From contig NZ_JAALJH010000028.1 in assembly GCF_011064615.1 (NCBI RefSeq), positions 1 to 64,000 of the forward strand: a DNA stretch of 64,000 nt, written 5' to 3'. Made by a program: the position numbers and the translations under genes. The first letter of the stretch is position 1. Every line of letters begins with the position of its first letter. The stretch is from Aquisphaera insulae (GTDB lineage Bacteria > Planctomycetota > Planctomycetia > Isosphaerales > Isosphaeraceae). Under the pieces are notes generated by a model that was not told the origin of the DNA, searched no databases, and saw nothing but the letters and a program-made list of their open reading frames with translations. Below are positions 9,818 to 18,810 of this stretch, piece by piece.

Positions 9818-10495
9818 TCACCACCGGGCGGAGTCGCTGAGGACGGTCAGGAGCTCGGGCTCGTCGTCGTCCTCGTCGTCATCCCGCCCGGGACCCTCGG
9901 TCCATTCGTCCGCGTCGGCCACGGAGGACTCCAGCTCCTCCCGCAGCCGCTTGCGGGCGGTGTGGAGCCGGCGCTTGATGGTCCCGATGGGGACGGACAG
10001 CTCGTCGGCCATCTCCACCAGGGAGAGGCCGCGGATGTAGAAGGCGATCAGGGTCTCGCGGTCGAGCTCCTTGAGCCGGCCCATGGCCTCCCAGAGCCGC
10101 TCGGCCCGCTCGCGGGTGATCAGCTCGTCGATCGGCTGGTCGGCGGCCTCGTGGGCCCCCTCCAGGACCGAGTCCTCCACGGTGGGGAGGGCCACCCGCC
10201 GGGTCGCACGGTTGATGGCCATCCGGACGGCCACCTGCCGGAGCCAGCCGGCGAACCGCTCGGGCTCGCGGAGCTGGTGGATCCTCCGGAGGACGTGGAG
10301 GAAGACCTCCTGGGTCAGCTCCAGGGCCTCGCTCACGTTCCCGAGCCGGCGGACGGCGATCGCCTGCACCGTCGGCTGGAACTGCTCGACGAGCCGCCCG
10401 AAGGCCTCCCGATCCCCATCCTGGGCCAGCCGGACCAGCTCCGCGACGGCCGACCAGCCCCGAGTCCGCACCTCATCCATCTCCAGGGTAACCAC
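9818..10495 (-). CDS. ECF-type RNA polymerase sigma factor
   Basis: A sigma-70 family factor of about 225 residues. Region 2 is readable as LVRLAQDGDREAFGRLVEQF, then ALELTQEVFLHVLRRI and FAGWLRQVAVRMAIN. Region 4 ends with GTIKRRLHTARKRLREEL. The C-terminal tail is strongly acidic (DDDEDDDEPE) and could be an interaction or regulatory segment. I chose the GTG at 10495 because GGAAGGTGGGG lies at good spacing. The ATG at 10480 has its GGAG directly abutting the codon and is the conservative alternative. No anti-sigma gene is adjacent. Confidence 0.85.
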   Translation of the reverse strand: MVTLEMDEVRTRGWSAVAELVRLAQDGDREAFGRLVEQFQPTVQAIAVRRLGNVSEALELTQEVFLHVLRRIHQLREPERFAGWLRQVAVRMAINRATRRVALPTVEDSVLEGAHEAADQPIDELITRERAERLWEAMGRLKELDRETLIAFYIRGLSLVEMADELSVPIGTIKRRLHTARKRLREELESSVADADEWTEGPGRDDDEDDDEPELLTVLSDSARW

Positions 10496-10908
10496 GTGCC
10501 CCACCTTCCCCGACCACGGGGATTCGCCCGATTGCCTCCCCTCGCACCGCTCCTGCGGCGTCTCAACCTGGGGGCCATCGGGATGGATCTCGATCGTCGA
10601 ACGTCCTGCGCGGCGGTCAGGGGAGGCCGCTCGGGCGATCACGGTTCCGCCGTGGATCGCGGCGAGCCTGGGCCATCACCCCGGCGCGGCGACGGTGTTG
10701 ATGCGCGTCTGCGGCGGCCCGTTTCCCGGATCACGCCCGGTCTTCGAGGCTTCCGCGTCGGGCCGAACTCGGTCTGGAGTCGATGCAAGCCGCGGCTGGC
10801 AGGTCCATCCCCGGGCGCGGTCCCCGACCCCGACTCCACGTCGGGCGGGTCTGCCCGGTCGAGCTAGCGAGCTGCGTCACGACGACTCCCGGCCTTCGCC
10901 GGCTCGGC
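10496..10908. other. 413-bp stretch with no supported gene
   Basis: Between the ECF sigma factor and the doubtful small gene downstream I see no frame with protein-like composition in either direction. The minus-strand part next to 10495 should hold the sigma factor promoter, but I cannot point to boxes. Confidence 0.4.
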
Positions 10909-11376
10909 TCAGGATCCGGCGAGCACCCGTAAGGTGCCGGCCGGTGACCCCTCCGCCCCTCGTCTCGCGACGGTCCGCCAGCTCCCGGTGCCGGCCGCCC
11001 GCGTAGCTCGACCGGGCCGGCGCTTTCGCGCCGTCGTGGCCGATTTCGCGGACGTCCCACACGTCGTGGAACTGGTATCGTGACCGTGGCAGGACCTGAG
11101 GGCAGACTGGCCCGGTCCCTGGAATCCGCCCCGAATGGGTTGCTGCGGGACGCCGGGGACGATCGGACCTGGCACGCTCGGGACGTCGTATTCCCCTACC
11201 TCAAAATAGGTAACGACGTCCTCGCGCATGACTTCGCGCATCCAAATCGAATCGAGATGGGAGGTGCGCAGGGTCAGACCGCCATGATTGACGCTCGCGT
11301 TGAGGACGAGCGACCGCGTCCCGAGAAGGTTCCCGAGAGAAAGAGCCGACAGAGTCAGGTTCTTGCGGTTCAACAT
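10909..11376 (-). CDS. Doubtful small protein, possibly frameshifted
   Basis: The first about 93 residues look like a real protein (starting MLNRKNLTLSALSLGN, then TSHLDSIWMREVMRED and VTYFEVGEYDVPSVPGP). The ATG at 11376 has a GAGGG site 7 nt upstream. After GGFQGPGQ the frame turns into a Thr/Ser/Arg-rich run typical of out-of-frame reading. Another minus-strand frame over the same bases reads more naturally (YQFHDVWDVREIGHDG, about 11085-11040). The gene may be frameshifted near 11100 or may end elsewhere. I recognise no family. Confidence 0.3.
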   Translation of the reverse strand: MLNRKNLTLSALSLGNLLGTRSLVLNASVNHGGLTLRTSHLDSIWMREVMREDVVTYFEVGEYDVPSVPGPIVPGVPQQPIRGGFQGPGQSALRSCHGHDTSSTTCGTSAKSATTARKRRPGRATRAAGTGSWRTVARRGAEGSPAGTLRVLAGS

Positions 11377-11777
11377 GGCGAGACCCTCGCATCCGCCGTA
11401 GAGGCGGGCACATGAGTGAGGCTGGTGATTCGCCCTTGACGCATCCTCTTGCGTCCGCGGTGGATGAGACGGCGGACCGGCGGGATGGCGGGGCGAGACC
11501 TCACGGGGGAAGGACGTCTCCTGGACGCCCTGGAGATCGATCAGGGATTCATGGGTTAGAGGCCAACTCCGAGAATAAGCGGCGGAACGGGAACTCCTCC
11601 CGGTTCTCACCGACACGTCATCGGGCAAACCGCATCCACACGTCCATCCGGCGGGCCGGGAAGCGCGGTGCGAACGCGAGTCTGCCCTAGAGACATTCTA
11701 TCGCCCCGAGATGTTCGCGCGAATTCGGAGAATATTCCGAATTTCGAACGCCCACGTGCTCGCGACGTCTGGATCGG
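11377..11777. other. 401-bp stretch without a supported gene
   Basis: No convincing reading frame. It contains the inverted repeat at 11722-11743 and an AT-richer patch around it, just past the 3' end of the minus-strand dehydrogenase gene. Confidence 0.4.
11722..11743. repeat. 8-bp inverted repeat with 6-nt spacer
   Basis: AATTCGGA (11722-11729) and TCCGAATT (11736-11743) are exact reverse complements around GAATAT. The site lies 35 bp past the stop of the minus-strand dehydrogenase. It could be a protein-binding palindrome or a weak terminator stem. No T tract follows on either strand. Confidence 0.5.
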
Positions 11778-12764
11778 CTACGCCGGCCCGCCCGGAGGAT
11801 GCCGGACCGGGTTCCGCGGCGGCTCGCCGAGGAGGACCCGGCGCACCTCCTCCGCGGCCTTGGTTCGAAGCTCCACGAACCCTTCCACGCTGTAGAAGGC
11901 CGAGTGCGGCGTGAACAGGATGCGCGGGTGTTCCCGGAGCCTGGCGTCGTCGAGCGGCTCGCGTTCGACGACGTCGAGGGCGGCGGCCGCGATCTTGCCG
12001 GAATCGAGGCCCTCCAGCAGGGCCTCGGCGTCGATGCACGGCCCCCTCGCCGTGTTGAGGACGTAGGTCCCCGGGCGCATCGCCGCGACGGCCTTGCGGT
12101 CGATGATGTGCCGGGTGGACTCGTCGAGGTAGCAATGCAGACTGACGAAGTGGCTCTGAGCGAGCAGGTCTTCGACCCGGAAGACGCGGCGGATCCCGAT
12201 CGCCTTGTCCATCCCCTGGCGGAGGTCCGGGTCGTAGAAGACGACGTCCAGCCCCAGGGCCTTCGCCCGGATCGCCACCGCGGTGCCGATCCGGCCGCAG
12301 CCGATCAGCCCCAGCGTCTTGCCCCGGAGCCGGGGCGTCCCCTCGGCCGATCGGTAATGCCAGGTGCCGGCCCGGATGTCCCCGTGGCACTCGACGAGCC
12401 GCCGCGCCAGCGCCAGCAGGAAGAGGATCGTGTGGTCGGCCACCTCCTCCGTCCCGTAGTCCGGGACGTTGCAGACGACGACCCCGTGCCTCGATGCGGC
12501 CTCGAGGTCGATGTTGTTGTAGCCGACCCCCGCGCGGATGACGCAGCGGCACCGGCTCGCGGCGGCGAAGCTCGATTCGCCCAGGAGCGGGACGTCGTGA
12601 TAGAGCACGATCGCATCGGCCTCGGGGAGGTGGGCCGCCAGGTCCTTCTCGTCGAAGGCGCCGACCAGGACCAGGTCGGCGATGTCCGACAGGACGGGCG
12701 ATTCCACGGAGTTCTCGTCGAGGAAGTCCGCGAAGAGGACCCTATAGCGGCCAGGATCCGCCAT
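11778..12764 (-). CDS. D-isomer-specific 2-hydroxyacid dehydrogenase (CtBP-like)
   Basis: A 328-residue NAD-dependent dehydrogenase. The family reduces 2-keto acids to D-2-hydroxy acids, or the reverse. Visible are the dinucleotide motif GCGRIG (residues 155-160) and catalytic Arg240 in NTARG, Glu269 in VEREP and His287 in FTPHSAF. The spacing and the VRAGVGYNNID-like start of the nucleotide domain favour the CtBP/phosphoglycerate dehydrogenase side of the family. The substrate cannot be read from sequence. It is divergently transcribed from an HpcH/HpaI aldolase across a 170-bp gap. That suggests linked 2-hydroxy/2-keto acid metabolism, but no pathway is established. Confidence 0.88.
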   Translation of the reverse strand: MADPGRYRVLFADFLDENSVESPVLSDIADLVLVGAFDEKDLAAHLPEADAIVLYHDVPLLGESSFAAASRCRCVIRAGVGYNNIDLEAASRHGVVVCNVPDYGTEEVADHTILFLLALARRLVECHGDIRAGTWHYRSAEGTPRLRGKTLGLIGCGRIGTAVAIRAKALGLDVVFYDPDLRQGMDKAIGIRRVFRVEDLLAQSHFVSLHCYLDESTRHIIDRKAVAAMRPGTYVLNTARGPCIDAEALLEGLDSGKIAAAALDVVEREPLDDARLREHPRILFTPHSAFYSVEGFVELRTKAAEEVRRVLLGEPPRNPVRHPPGGPA

Positions 12765-12934
12765 GCCATGCTCCTTGCCCCGACGTGGGGCCGCCCCGCG
12801 AATGACGCTACCCTGAGCGCGGCCCCGCGTGTAGTGTGGTGTAACGCACCCGGGCCGCCTCGCATCGCCTCGCCGCGTTCGACGGACCGGACCCCATGAT
12901 TCTGCCCGACCGGCCCGGCGTGAGGAAGACGCGG

Positions 12935-13714
12935 ATGCCCCAGATCAAGACCATTCTGGCCGAGGGCCGGGCCGTCCGGGTCTTCGCCGCCGGCCAGCTC
13001 ATCAGCCCCAAGCTGATCCAGGTCGTCGGCGAGCACGGCGGCTTCGACGCATTCTGGCTGGACGCGGAGCACGCCGGGATCACGATCCGCGACGTCGAGC
13101 TGGCGACGCTGGCCGCCCGGGCCTACGGCATGGACCACTTCGTACGCCTGCCCCCCACGGATTACGCCTCGGTGATGCGGCCCCTCGAGGCCGGCGCGGG
13201 GGGGCTGATGTTCAGCATGGTCCAGTCCGCGGCCCAGGCCGAGCAGGCCGTCCGCTGGGCCAAGTTCTTCCCCCGCGGCGAGCGCGGGCTGAACGGGGGG
13301 AACCGCGACGGCCGGTTCGGCCTCACGCCCATCCCGGAGTACATCGCCACGGCCAACGCCTCCACGTTCCTGGGCGTGCAGATCGAGACCGCCGGGGCGC
13401 TCGCGGAGGTGGCCGCGATCGCCGCGATCCCGGACGTGGACATGCTCTTCGTCGGCCCGTCGGACCTGAGCCAGGTCCTGGGGATCCCCGGGGACTTCGA
13501 GAACCCGCGGTGCATCGACGCCATCGCCGGGATCGCCCGCGCCTGCGAGGCCGCCGGCAAGGCCTGGGGCGTCTGGTCGCGCGGGCCCGAGTATGCCGAG
13601 CGGATGCGGGCCATGGGTTGCCGGCTCTTCGTCCTGGCGGCCGACATCCAGATGGTCCATCTCGGCATCCGCGCCGCCAAGGAGCGGCACCCGGGCTTCT
13701 TCCCCGCATCGTGA
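12935..13714 (+). CDS. HpcH/HpaI family aldolase
   Basis: A 259-residue class II aldolase of the 2-keto-3-deoxy acid type. The family cleaves or forms carbon-carbon bonds in 2-keto-4-hydroxy acids, giving pyruvate and an aldehyde. Visible are WLDAEHAGI, VRLPP with Arg71, metal ligands Glu151 (GVQIETAGA) and Asp177 (FVGPSDLSQ), and the following LGIPGDFENP. The ATG at 12935 has GAGGAAG at good spacing. The frame is also open from 12896, which lacks such a site. The divergent partner is a 2-hydroxyacid dehydrogenase. The natural substrate is not predictable. Confidence 0.87.
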   Translation: MPQIKTILAEGRAVRVFAAGQLISPKLIQVVGEHGGFDAFWLDAEHAGITIRDVELATLAARAYGMDHFVRLPPTDYASVMRPLEAGAGGLMFSMVQSAAQAEQAVRWAKFFPRGERGLNGGNRDGRFGLTPIPEYIATANASTFLGVQIETAGALAEVAAIAAIPDVDMLFVGPSDLSQVLGIPGDFENPRCIDAIAGIARACEAAGKAWGVWSRGPEYAERMRAMGCRLFVLAADIQMVHLGIRAAKERHPGFFPAS

Positions 13715-13738
13715 ACCGACCTGGCGGGAGGATGACCG

Positions 13739-16258
13739 ATGGTCCCCGACGAGGAGGTTTCGATCCGCGAGCGGCTCGTCGTGCTCGAGGCGGCCAACGA
13801 GAACCTGAGGAGGCAGGTCGACCAGCTTCGCAGGCAGGCCGCGGAGCTCCGCTTCGGCGAGCTCCGGTTCCGGTCGCTCGTCGAGGCCACCACCGCCATC
13901 GTCTGGAACACGCCGGCCTCCGGCGAATTCGAGGTCCCTCAGCCGCGCTGGAGCGAGTTCACGGGGCAGTCGTTCGAGCAGCTCCGGGGCTGGGGCTGGC
14001 TCAATGCGGTCCATCCCGACGACCGGGCGGACACCGCGAGCGTCTGGTGCACGGCCGTCGCCGGGCGGCTGCTCTACCACGTCGAGCACCGCCTCCGCCG
14101 CCGCGACGGCGTCTACCGCCACATGGTCGTCCGGGCCGTGCCGATCCTCGACGACGACCGCAAGATCCGCGAATGGGTCGGCGTCCACACCGACGTCACC
14201 GCCGACAAGGAGGCCGAGGCGGCCCTCCGCGAGGCCAAGGCGATGGCCGAGGCCGCCAGCCGGGCCAAGAGCGACTTCCTCGCCAACATGTCGCACGAGA
14301 TCCGGACCCCCATGAACGGCGTCCTCGGCATGACCGAGCTGGCCCTCGACACCGACCTCACGCCGCAGCAGAGGCGCTACCTGGAGCTGGCGAAGAACTC
14401 GGCGGATTCGCTCCTCTCCGTGGTCAACGACATCCTCGACTTCTCCAAGATCGAGGCCGGCAAGCTCGAGCTCGAGGAGATCCCCTTCTCCCTCCGAGAC
14501 CGCCTGGGGGACACGATGAAGGCCCTGGCGATGCGGGCCCACCGCAAGGGGCTGGAGGTGGCCTGCGACTTCTCCGCGGACGTCCCCGACGCCCTCCTCG
14601 GCGATCCCGGGCGGCTCGGCCAGGTGGTCATCAACCTCGTCGGCAACGCGATCAAGTTCACCGACCAGGGCGAGGTCGTCCTCTCCGTCCGCCGCGACGA
14701 TCGGCATCGGGGCGGCGCCCCGGCGGCACCGGCCGGGGGCCCCATCCGGCTCGCCTTCGAGATCCGGGACACCGGGCCCGGCATCCCGCGGGAGGCGCAG
14801 TCGCGGCTGTTCCAGCCGTTCACCCAGGCCGATTCGTCGACCACCCGCCAGTACGGCGGCACCGGCCTGGGCCTGACCATCGCCCGCAGGCTGGTGGAGA
14901 TGATGGACGGCCGGATCGAACTGGAGAGCGAGCCGGGCCTCGGCAGCACGTTCCGCTTCACCGCCGGATTGCTCCAGCAAGAGCCGGGGGCGGCCGGCGC
15001 CGTCGAGCCGCTCAGCCTCCGCGGCCTCCGCGTGCTGGCGGTCGACGACAACGAGACCAACCGTCTCATCCTCCGCGAGGTCCTCTCGCAGTGGGGCATG
15101 TCCCCGAGGCTGGCCCCCGACGCCTCCGCCGCGCTCCGCATGATGGAGATCACGGCCGCGGCGGGCTCCCCCTTCGCCATCGTCGTCTCGGACGTGATGA
15201 TGCCCGGCATGGACGGCTTCGAGCTGGCCGAGCGGATCGGCACCCGGCCCGATCTCGCGGAGGCGGCGGTCATCCTCCTGTCGTCCGCCGGCGCCCGGGG
15301 CGACGGCGATCGCGGCCGCGTCGACGGCCCCCACGTGGCTGCCTTCCTCACCAAGCCGGTCAAGCAATCCGAGCTGCTCGACGCCATCATGACGGCGATG
15401 AGCCGAAAGTCCCGGAAGCCGGGGCCGGCCCCTCCGCGGGCCGAGCGGACCATTCCCCGGCGCGAGGCCGGCGGCCCGGCCCCGCTGCGGATCCTCCTCG
15501 TCGAGGACAACGCCACCAATCAGGTGCTGGCCCTCTCCCTCCTCGAGAAGGACGGCCACGAGGTCGAGCTCGCGACCAACGGCCAGGAGGCCCTGGACGT
15601 CCTCGGGTCGCGGTCGTTCGACCTGGTGCTGATGGACGTGCAGATGCCCGTCATGGACGGCTTCGAGGCGACCGCCCGGATCCGGGACCGCGAGCGCCAG
15701 GGCGGCGGCCATCTGCCGATCATCGCCATGACCGCCCACGCGATGAAAGGGGACCGCGAACGCTGCCTGGAGGCCGGCATGGACGCCTACGTCGCCAAGC
15801 CGATCCGCTTCTCCGACCTTCGCCAGGCGATCGAGGGGGTCGCCGGCGGTGCTTCGACGGGCCATGCTCAACTCCCGGGCGACGGGGGACCATCGGGGGA
15901 CCGGCCCGAGAGGCCGGTCGAGATTCGGATCGACCGCCAGGCCCTCCTGGCCCGGGTGGGGGGCCGCGAGGACCGGCTGCGGACGATCGTGCGGACATTC
16001 CTCAAGGAGTCCTCGGTCCTGCTGGCGGAGATGCACGCGGCGATCACCGCGGCCGACGGTGCGGCCCTGAAGCGTGCGGCACACTCGCTCAAGGGGGCGT
16101 GCGGGCTCTTCGAGGTCCCCGGCCTCGCCGACATGGTCGTCTCGCTGGAATCGATGGGCCAGGCAGGGGAGCTCGCCGGGGCCGACGCGGCCTTCTCGCC
16201 GCTCGAGGCCGCGATGGGCCGCCTCGCCGCCGCCCTCGAGCCGCTGGCCGGGGGATGA
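13739..16258 (+). CDS. Hybrid sensor histidine kinase (PAS-HisKA-HATPase-REC-REC-HPt)
   Basis: An 839-residue multi-step phosphorelay kinase. A short coiled coil (residues 8-40) leads into a PAS domain (about 44-155). Next come HisKA with His186 in [10 protein letters not shown] and the HATPase with [16 protein letters not shown] and GGTGLGL. Receiver 1 carries Asp485 ([11 protein letters not shown], with TKPVK), receiver 2 carries Asp633 ([11 protein letters not shown]), and the HPt domain carries His782 (AAHSLKGAC). All phospho-acceptor residues are intact. There is no transmembrane segment, so the signal is probably cytoplasmic. GGGAGG lies before the ATG. A convergent response-regulator fusion ends 34 bp away and is a candidate partner. 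Confidence 0.92.
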   Translation: MVPDEEVSIRERLVVLEAANENLRRQVDQLRRQAAELRFGELRFRSLVEATTAIVWNTPASGEFEVPQPRWSEFTGQSFEQLRGWGWLNAVHPDDRADTASVWCTAVAGRLLYHVEHRLRRRDGVYRHMVVRAVPILDDDRKIREWVGVHTDVTADKEAEAALREAKAMAEAASRAKSDFLANMSHEIRTPMNGVLGMTELALDTDLTPQQRRYLELAKNSADSLLSVVNDILDFSKIEAGKLELEEIPFSLRDRLGDTMKALAMRAHRKGLEVACDFSADVPDALLGDPGRLGQVVINLVGNAIKFTDQGEVVLSVRRDDRHRGGAPAAPAGGPIRLAFEIRDTGPGIPREAQSRLFQPFTQADSSTTRQYGGTGLGLTIARRLVEMMDGRIELESEPGLGSTFRFTAGLLQQEPGAAGAVEPLSLRGLRVLAVDDNETNRLILREVLSQWGMSPRLAPDASAALRMMEITAAAGSPFAIVVSDVMMPGMDGFELAERIGTRPDLAEAAVILLSSAGARGDGDRGRVDGPHVAAFLTKPVKQSELLDAIMTAMSRKSRKPGPAPPRAERTIPRREAGGPAPLRILLVEDNATNQVLALSLLEKDGHEVELATNGQEALDVLGSRSFDLVLMDVQMPVMDGFEATARIRDRERQGGGHLPIIAMTAHAMKGDRERCLEAGMDAYVAKPIRFSDLRQAIEGVAGGASTGHAQLPGDGGPSGDRPERPVEIRIDRQALLARVGGREDRLRTIVRTFLKESSVLLAEMHAAITAADGAALKRAAHSLKGACGLFEVPGLADMVVSLESMGQAGELAGADAAFSPLEAAMGRLAAALEPLAGG

Positions 16259-16292
16259 GGAGCCTCCGACGGACATCCGCCGGATCCGGCCC

Positions 16293-17171
16293 CTACCTCC
16301 GCTTGATGAGGACGATCTCGTTGCCCGTCTCGTTGAATCGGACCTCATCCATGAGCGTGCGGATCAGCAGCAGCCCGCGGCCGCCGATCCGCCAGAGGTT
16401 GGCCGGGTCGGTCGGGTCGGGCAGCGTGGAGGGGTCGAAGCCCGGCCCTTCGTCGCGGATCGTGAACGACGCCTCGGCGCGGGTCACGCCCGCGTCGAGC
16501 CGGACCCGGCGGTCGCAATAAGGGGGCTGGGCCTTCCTCCGCTCGCCGAGCTCGTGATAGACCCGCTCATCGTCCTGGCGGAGTTCGGAGTCGAGCTCGA
16601 GGTTGCCGTGATCCATGGCGTTGACGATGGCCTCCTGGAGCGCCACCCCCAGGCGGATCAGGTCGGGCCGCTCGCAGACGCCCATCTCGTAGACGAGGCC
16701 CTCGAGGCGGCGGATCAGTGGGGCGACCAGGGACTCGTCGTTCGCCAGGCAGTACCGCAGCCGGACCTCCTCCAGGCTCTTGAGGACCCGCTCCTGCGCC
16801 GGGTCGGGGGCAGCCATGGCGATGATCGGCCGGAGGACCCGGGCGAGGTCATTGGCGAGGTTCTTCTTGGGGACGTAGCTCGCCGCGCCGGCGACCAGGG
16901 CGCGGGCCGCGATGTCCTCGCTCCCATGCGCCGTGACGAGCACCACGGGGACCGTCGGGTGATCGCGGCGGACGGCCTCCACCAGGGCCAGGCCGTCCAT
17001 CCTGGGCATCTGCAGGTCGGTCACGATGACGTCCGGCAACCGCTCCCGGAGCGACTCCAGGGCCGCCAGCCCGTCGCCGGCCACGTCCACTTCGAACCCG
17101 GCGTCCTCCAGCAGGAACTGGGCCTCCGAGGCCTGCGTCGGGCTGTCTTCGACGACGAGAATCCGTGCCAT
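16293..17171 (-). CDS. Response regulator fused to RsbW-type ATPase domain
   Basis: A 292-residue protein. The receiver (residues 1-120) carries Asp52 in VTDLQMPRMDG and Lys102 in YVPKKN. The C-terminal part (about 150-292) is a GHKL ATPase of the anti-sigma kinase kind, with ALQEAIVNAMDHGNL (N box), IRDEGPGFDP (G1) and GGRGLLLIRTLMDEV (G2). No DNA-binding domain is present. The fusion predicts that receiver phosphorylation switches a serine kinase or partner-switching output, possibly on a STAS protein such as the one at 3621-3986. That link is inference. The start at 17171 was chosen because the receiver fold begins immediately (MARILVVEDS). Confidence 0.88.
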   Translation of the reverse strand: MARILVVEDSPTQASEAQFLLEDAGFEVDVAGDGLAALESLRERLPDVIVTDLQMPRMDGLALVEAVRRDHPTVPVVLVTAHGSEDIAARALVAGAASYVPKKNLANDLARVLRPIIAMAAPDPAQERVLKSLEEVRLRYCLANDESLVAPLIRRLEGLVYEMGVCERPDLIRLGVALQEAIVNAMDHGNLELDSELRQDDERVYHELGERRKAQPPYCDRRVRLDAGVTRAEASFTIRDEGPGFDPSTLPDPTDPANLWRIGGRGLLLIRTLMDEVRFNETGNEIVLIKRR

Positions 17172-17300
17172 GATCGGGCCTCGCGTGGACATCCGGCGGG
17201 GCCCGACGGAGGGTGCCCCCCGGCCAGTATGCCCGCCGGCCGCGGCGATCGGAAGCGGATTTCGCCCGATACCGCGGAGCGCCACGCGATGCGACCGGCC

Positions 17301-18674
17301 TCAGCGCGAGGCCGGTCCGGTGTAGTAGAGGTTCTGCCGCTCGTTGCCGACCGAGGCGAGGACGCCGTCGTTCACCCGGCGATAGAGGGCCGACCGGTAG
17401 GCCGGCGGGGCCTCGCGGGCGATCCACTCGCGGGCCCTGTCCGCGCCGCCTCGACGGCCCTGGGACTCGGCGATGGCCCCGAGTGCCACGAACCGTTGGC
17501 CCTCGGTCGGGTAAAGGACCAGGCTGGCGCGGGCATCCGTGAATCGCCCGGAGGTGATCAGGCTGTCCACCAGGTAGCCCGCCAGGACGCCCCGCAGGCC
17601 CCCCTGCTCCACCCGGGCGATCGCCTCGGCCGCGTGAGAATACGACTCCGAGGCCTCCTCCGTCCGGTTGGCGCGGGTCTCCGATTCGGCCAGCAGCACG
17701 AACGCCTGGGCGCGGGCCTCGGCGTTGGTGATCCGCCCCGCGATGTTCATCCCGAGCGCGAACTGGCGCGACTCGCCGGCCGAGATGGCCACGCGTTCCA
17801 GCGCCGCGAACTTCCAGATCGGCCGCTCGATCGACGTCGCGATCTTCGCCGCCTCTTCCAGGAGGCTACCGGCCTGGTCCTCGTAGTATTTCACGCTGGC
17901 GGGGTCAATCTTGTCGGCCTCGCCGAGGGCCTCGGCGGACTGGGTCCGGCGGACGACTTCCCCGATGATCTTGGAGCTGTCGCGGCTCATCCCCTCGGCG
18001 ACCCTCGCCTCGTACTCGTTCCGATAGGTCGGATTGTCGAGCTTCCCGGCCAGGGCGCCGGCCCGCCGCCACTCGAGGCTGACGAGGCGGACCAACTGCT
18101 TGGGGGAGTGAGCGTTCGGCAGCGGGGCCGTCCGATCGCCGGTCTCGGCGGCGACCGATTGCAGCCGCCCCTCGCGGACCAGCGCGTCGGTGAGGAGCCC
18201 CGTCACCGTGATCGACTCGATGAGCAACTGATCGTGGTGCAGCCCCGACGACTCCGCAATCGCCGCCTGCGACGCCTCTTCCAGGGTCTTGTGGGCGAGC
18301 ACGAGCTGGTTGCTGAGGATCGCCTCCCGGGTGGTCTGGAGAAGCGCCCGGCAGCGGTCGTAGCTGGAATTGATCAGCTTGATCGACTCCAGGAAGGGCC
18401 GCGTCACCTGGGCCCGGGCGTTCGTGCCTTCCTCGCCGATCGACTGATTCAGGAACGGGGCCAGCGAGGGGTCGTCCGGGAAGCGGACGTCGATCCCCGG
18501 GCCCGGCAGCGGGATCCGCTCGATCGGATCCGGCTGAGGGATCCCCGCCGGTGGTCGCGGAACCTGGCCCCACGCCAGGCCCGGGACGGCCAGGGCGAGG
18601 CCCGCCGACAGGATGACGGGAAGGCGCCGGGGGCGGAGCGAACGCGGATGCCGTTGCCGATGTCGTGGGCGCAT
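17301..18674 (-). CDS. Secreted helical-repeat protein, unknown function
   Basis: A 457-residue protein with a basic N-terminus (MRPRHRQRHPRSLRPRR) and hydrophobic signal segment ending near AWGQ. A proline-rich linker follows, then a long run of Ala/Glu/Arg helices. Spacings in the C-terminal half, such as FAALERVAISAGESRQFALG, AQAFVLLAESETRANRTEEA and GQRFVALGAIAESQGRRGGA, resemble TPR-like repeats. No catalytic motif is visible. The ATG at 18674 is preceded by AAGGAT. It lies upstream of the response-regulator gene on the same strand with a 129-bp gap. Export is likely. The binding partner is unknown. Confidence 0.65.
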   Translation of the reverse strand: MRPRHRQRHPRSLRPRRLPVILSAGLALAVPGLAWGQVPRPPAGIPQPDPIERIPLPGPGIDVRFPDDPSLAPFLNQSIGEEGTNARAQVTRPFLESIKLINSSYDRCRALLQTTREAILSNQLVLAHKTLEEASQAAIAESSGLHHDQLLIESITVTGLLTDALVREGRLQSVAAETGDRTAPLPNAHSPKQLVRLVSLEWRRAGALAGKLDNPTYRNEYEARVAEGMSRDSSKIIGEVVRRTQSAEALGEADKIDPASVKYYEDQAGSLLEEAAKIATSIERPIWKFAALERVAISAGESRQFALGMNIAGRITNAEARAQAFVLLAESETRANRTEEASESYSHAAEAIARVEQGGLRGVLAGYLVDSLITSGRFTDARASLVLYPTEGQRFVALGAIAESQGRRGGADRAREWIAREAPPAYRSALYRRVNDGVLASVGNERQNLYYTGPASR

Positions 18675-18810
18675 GGCGTAGATCCTTGAACTCGTACGGT
18701 CAGAACCGTGGAGGCTCGACGGCGCGCCCGCTCGGGCGTCGGGGGCGAGGGGTCCCGGACGCACGGAGATCGCGTCTTACCCCAAAACATGCCCTTCGAT
18801 CCCACCGCCG

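Noticed and set aside
12305-16348. A very long open frame antisense to the aldolase and hybrid kinase genes
   Set aside because: It is a GC-rich shadow. The opposite strand carries intact HpcH/HpaI and histidine-kinase domains with all catalytic residues, while this frame is Arg/Gly/Pro-rich with no domain.
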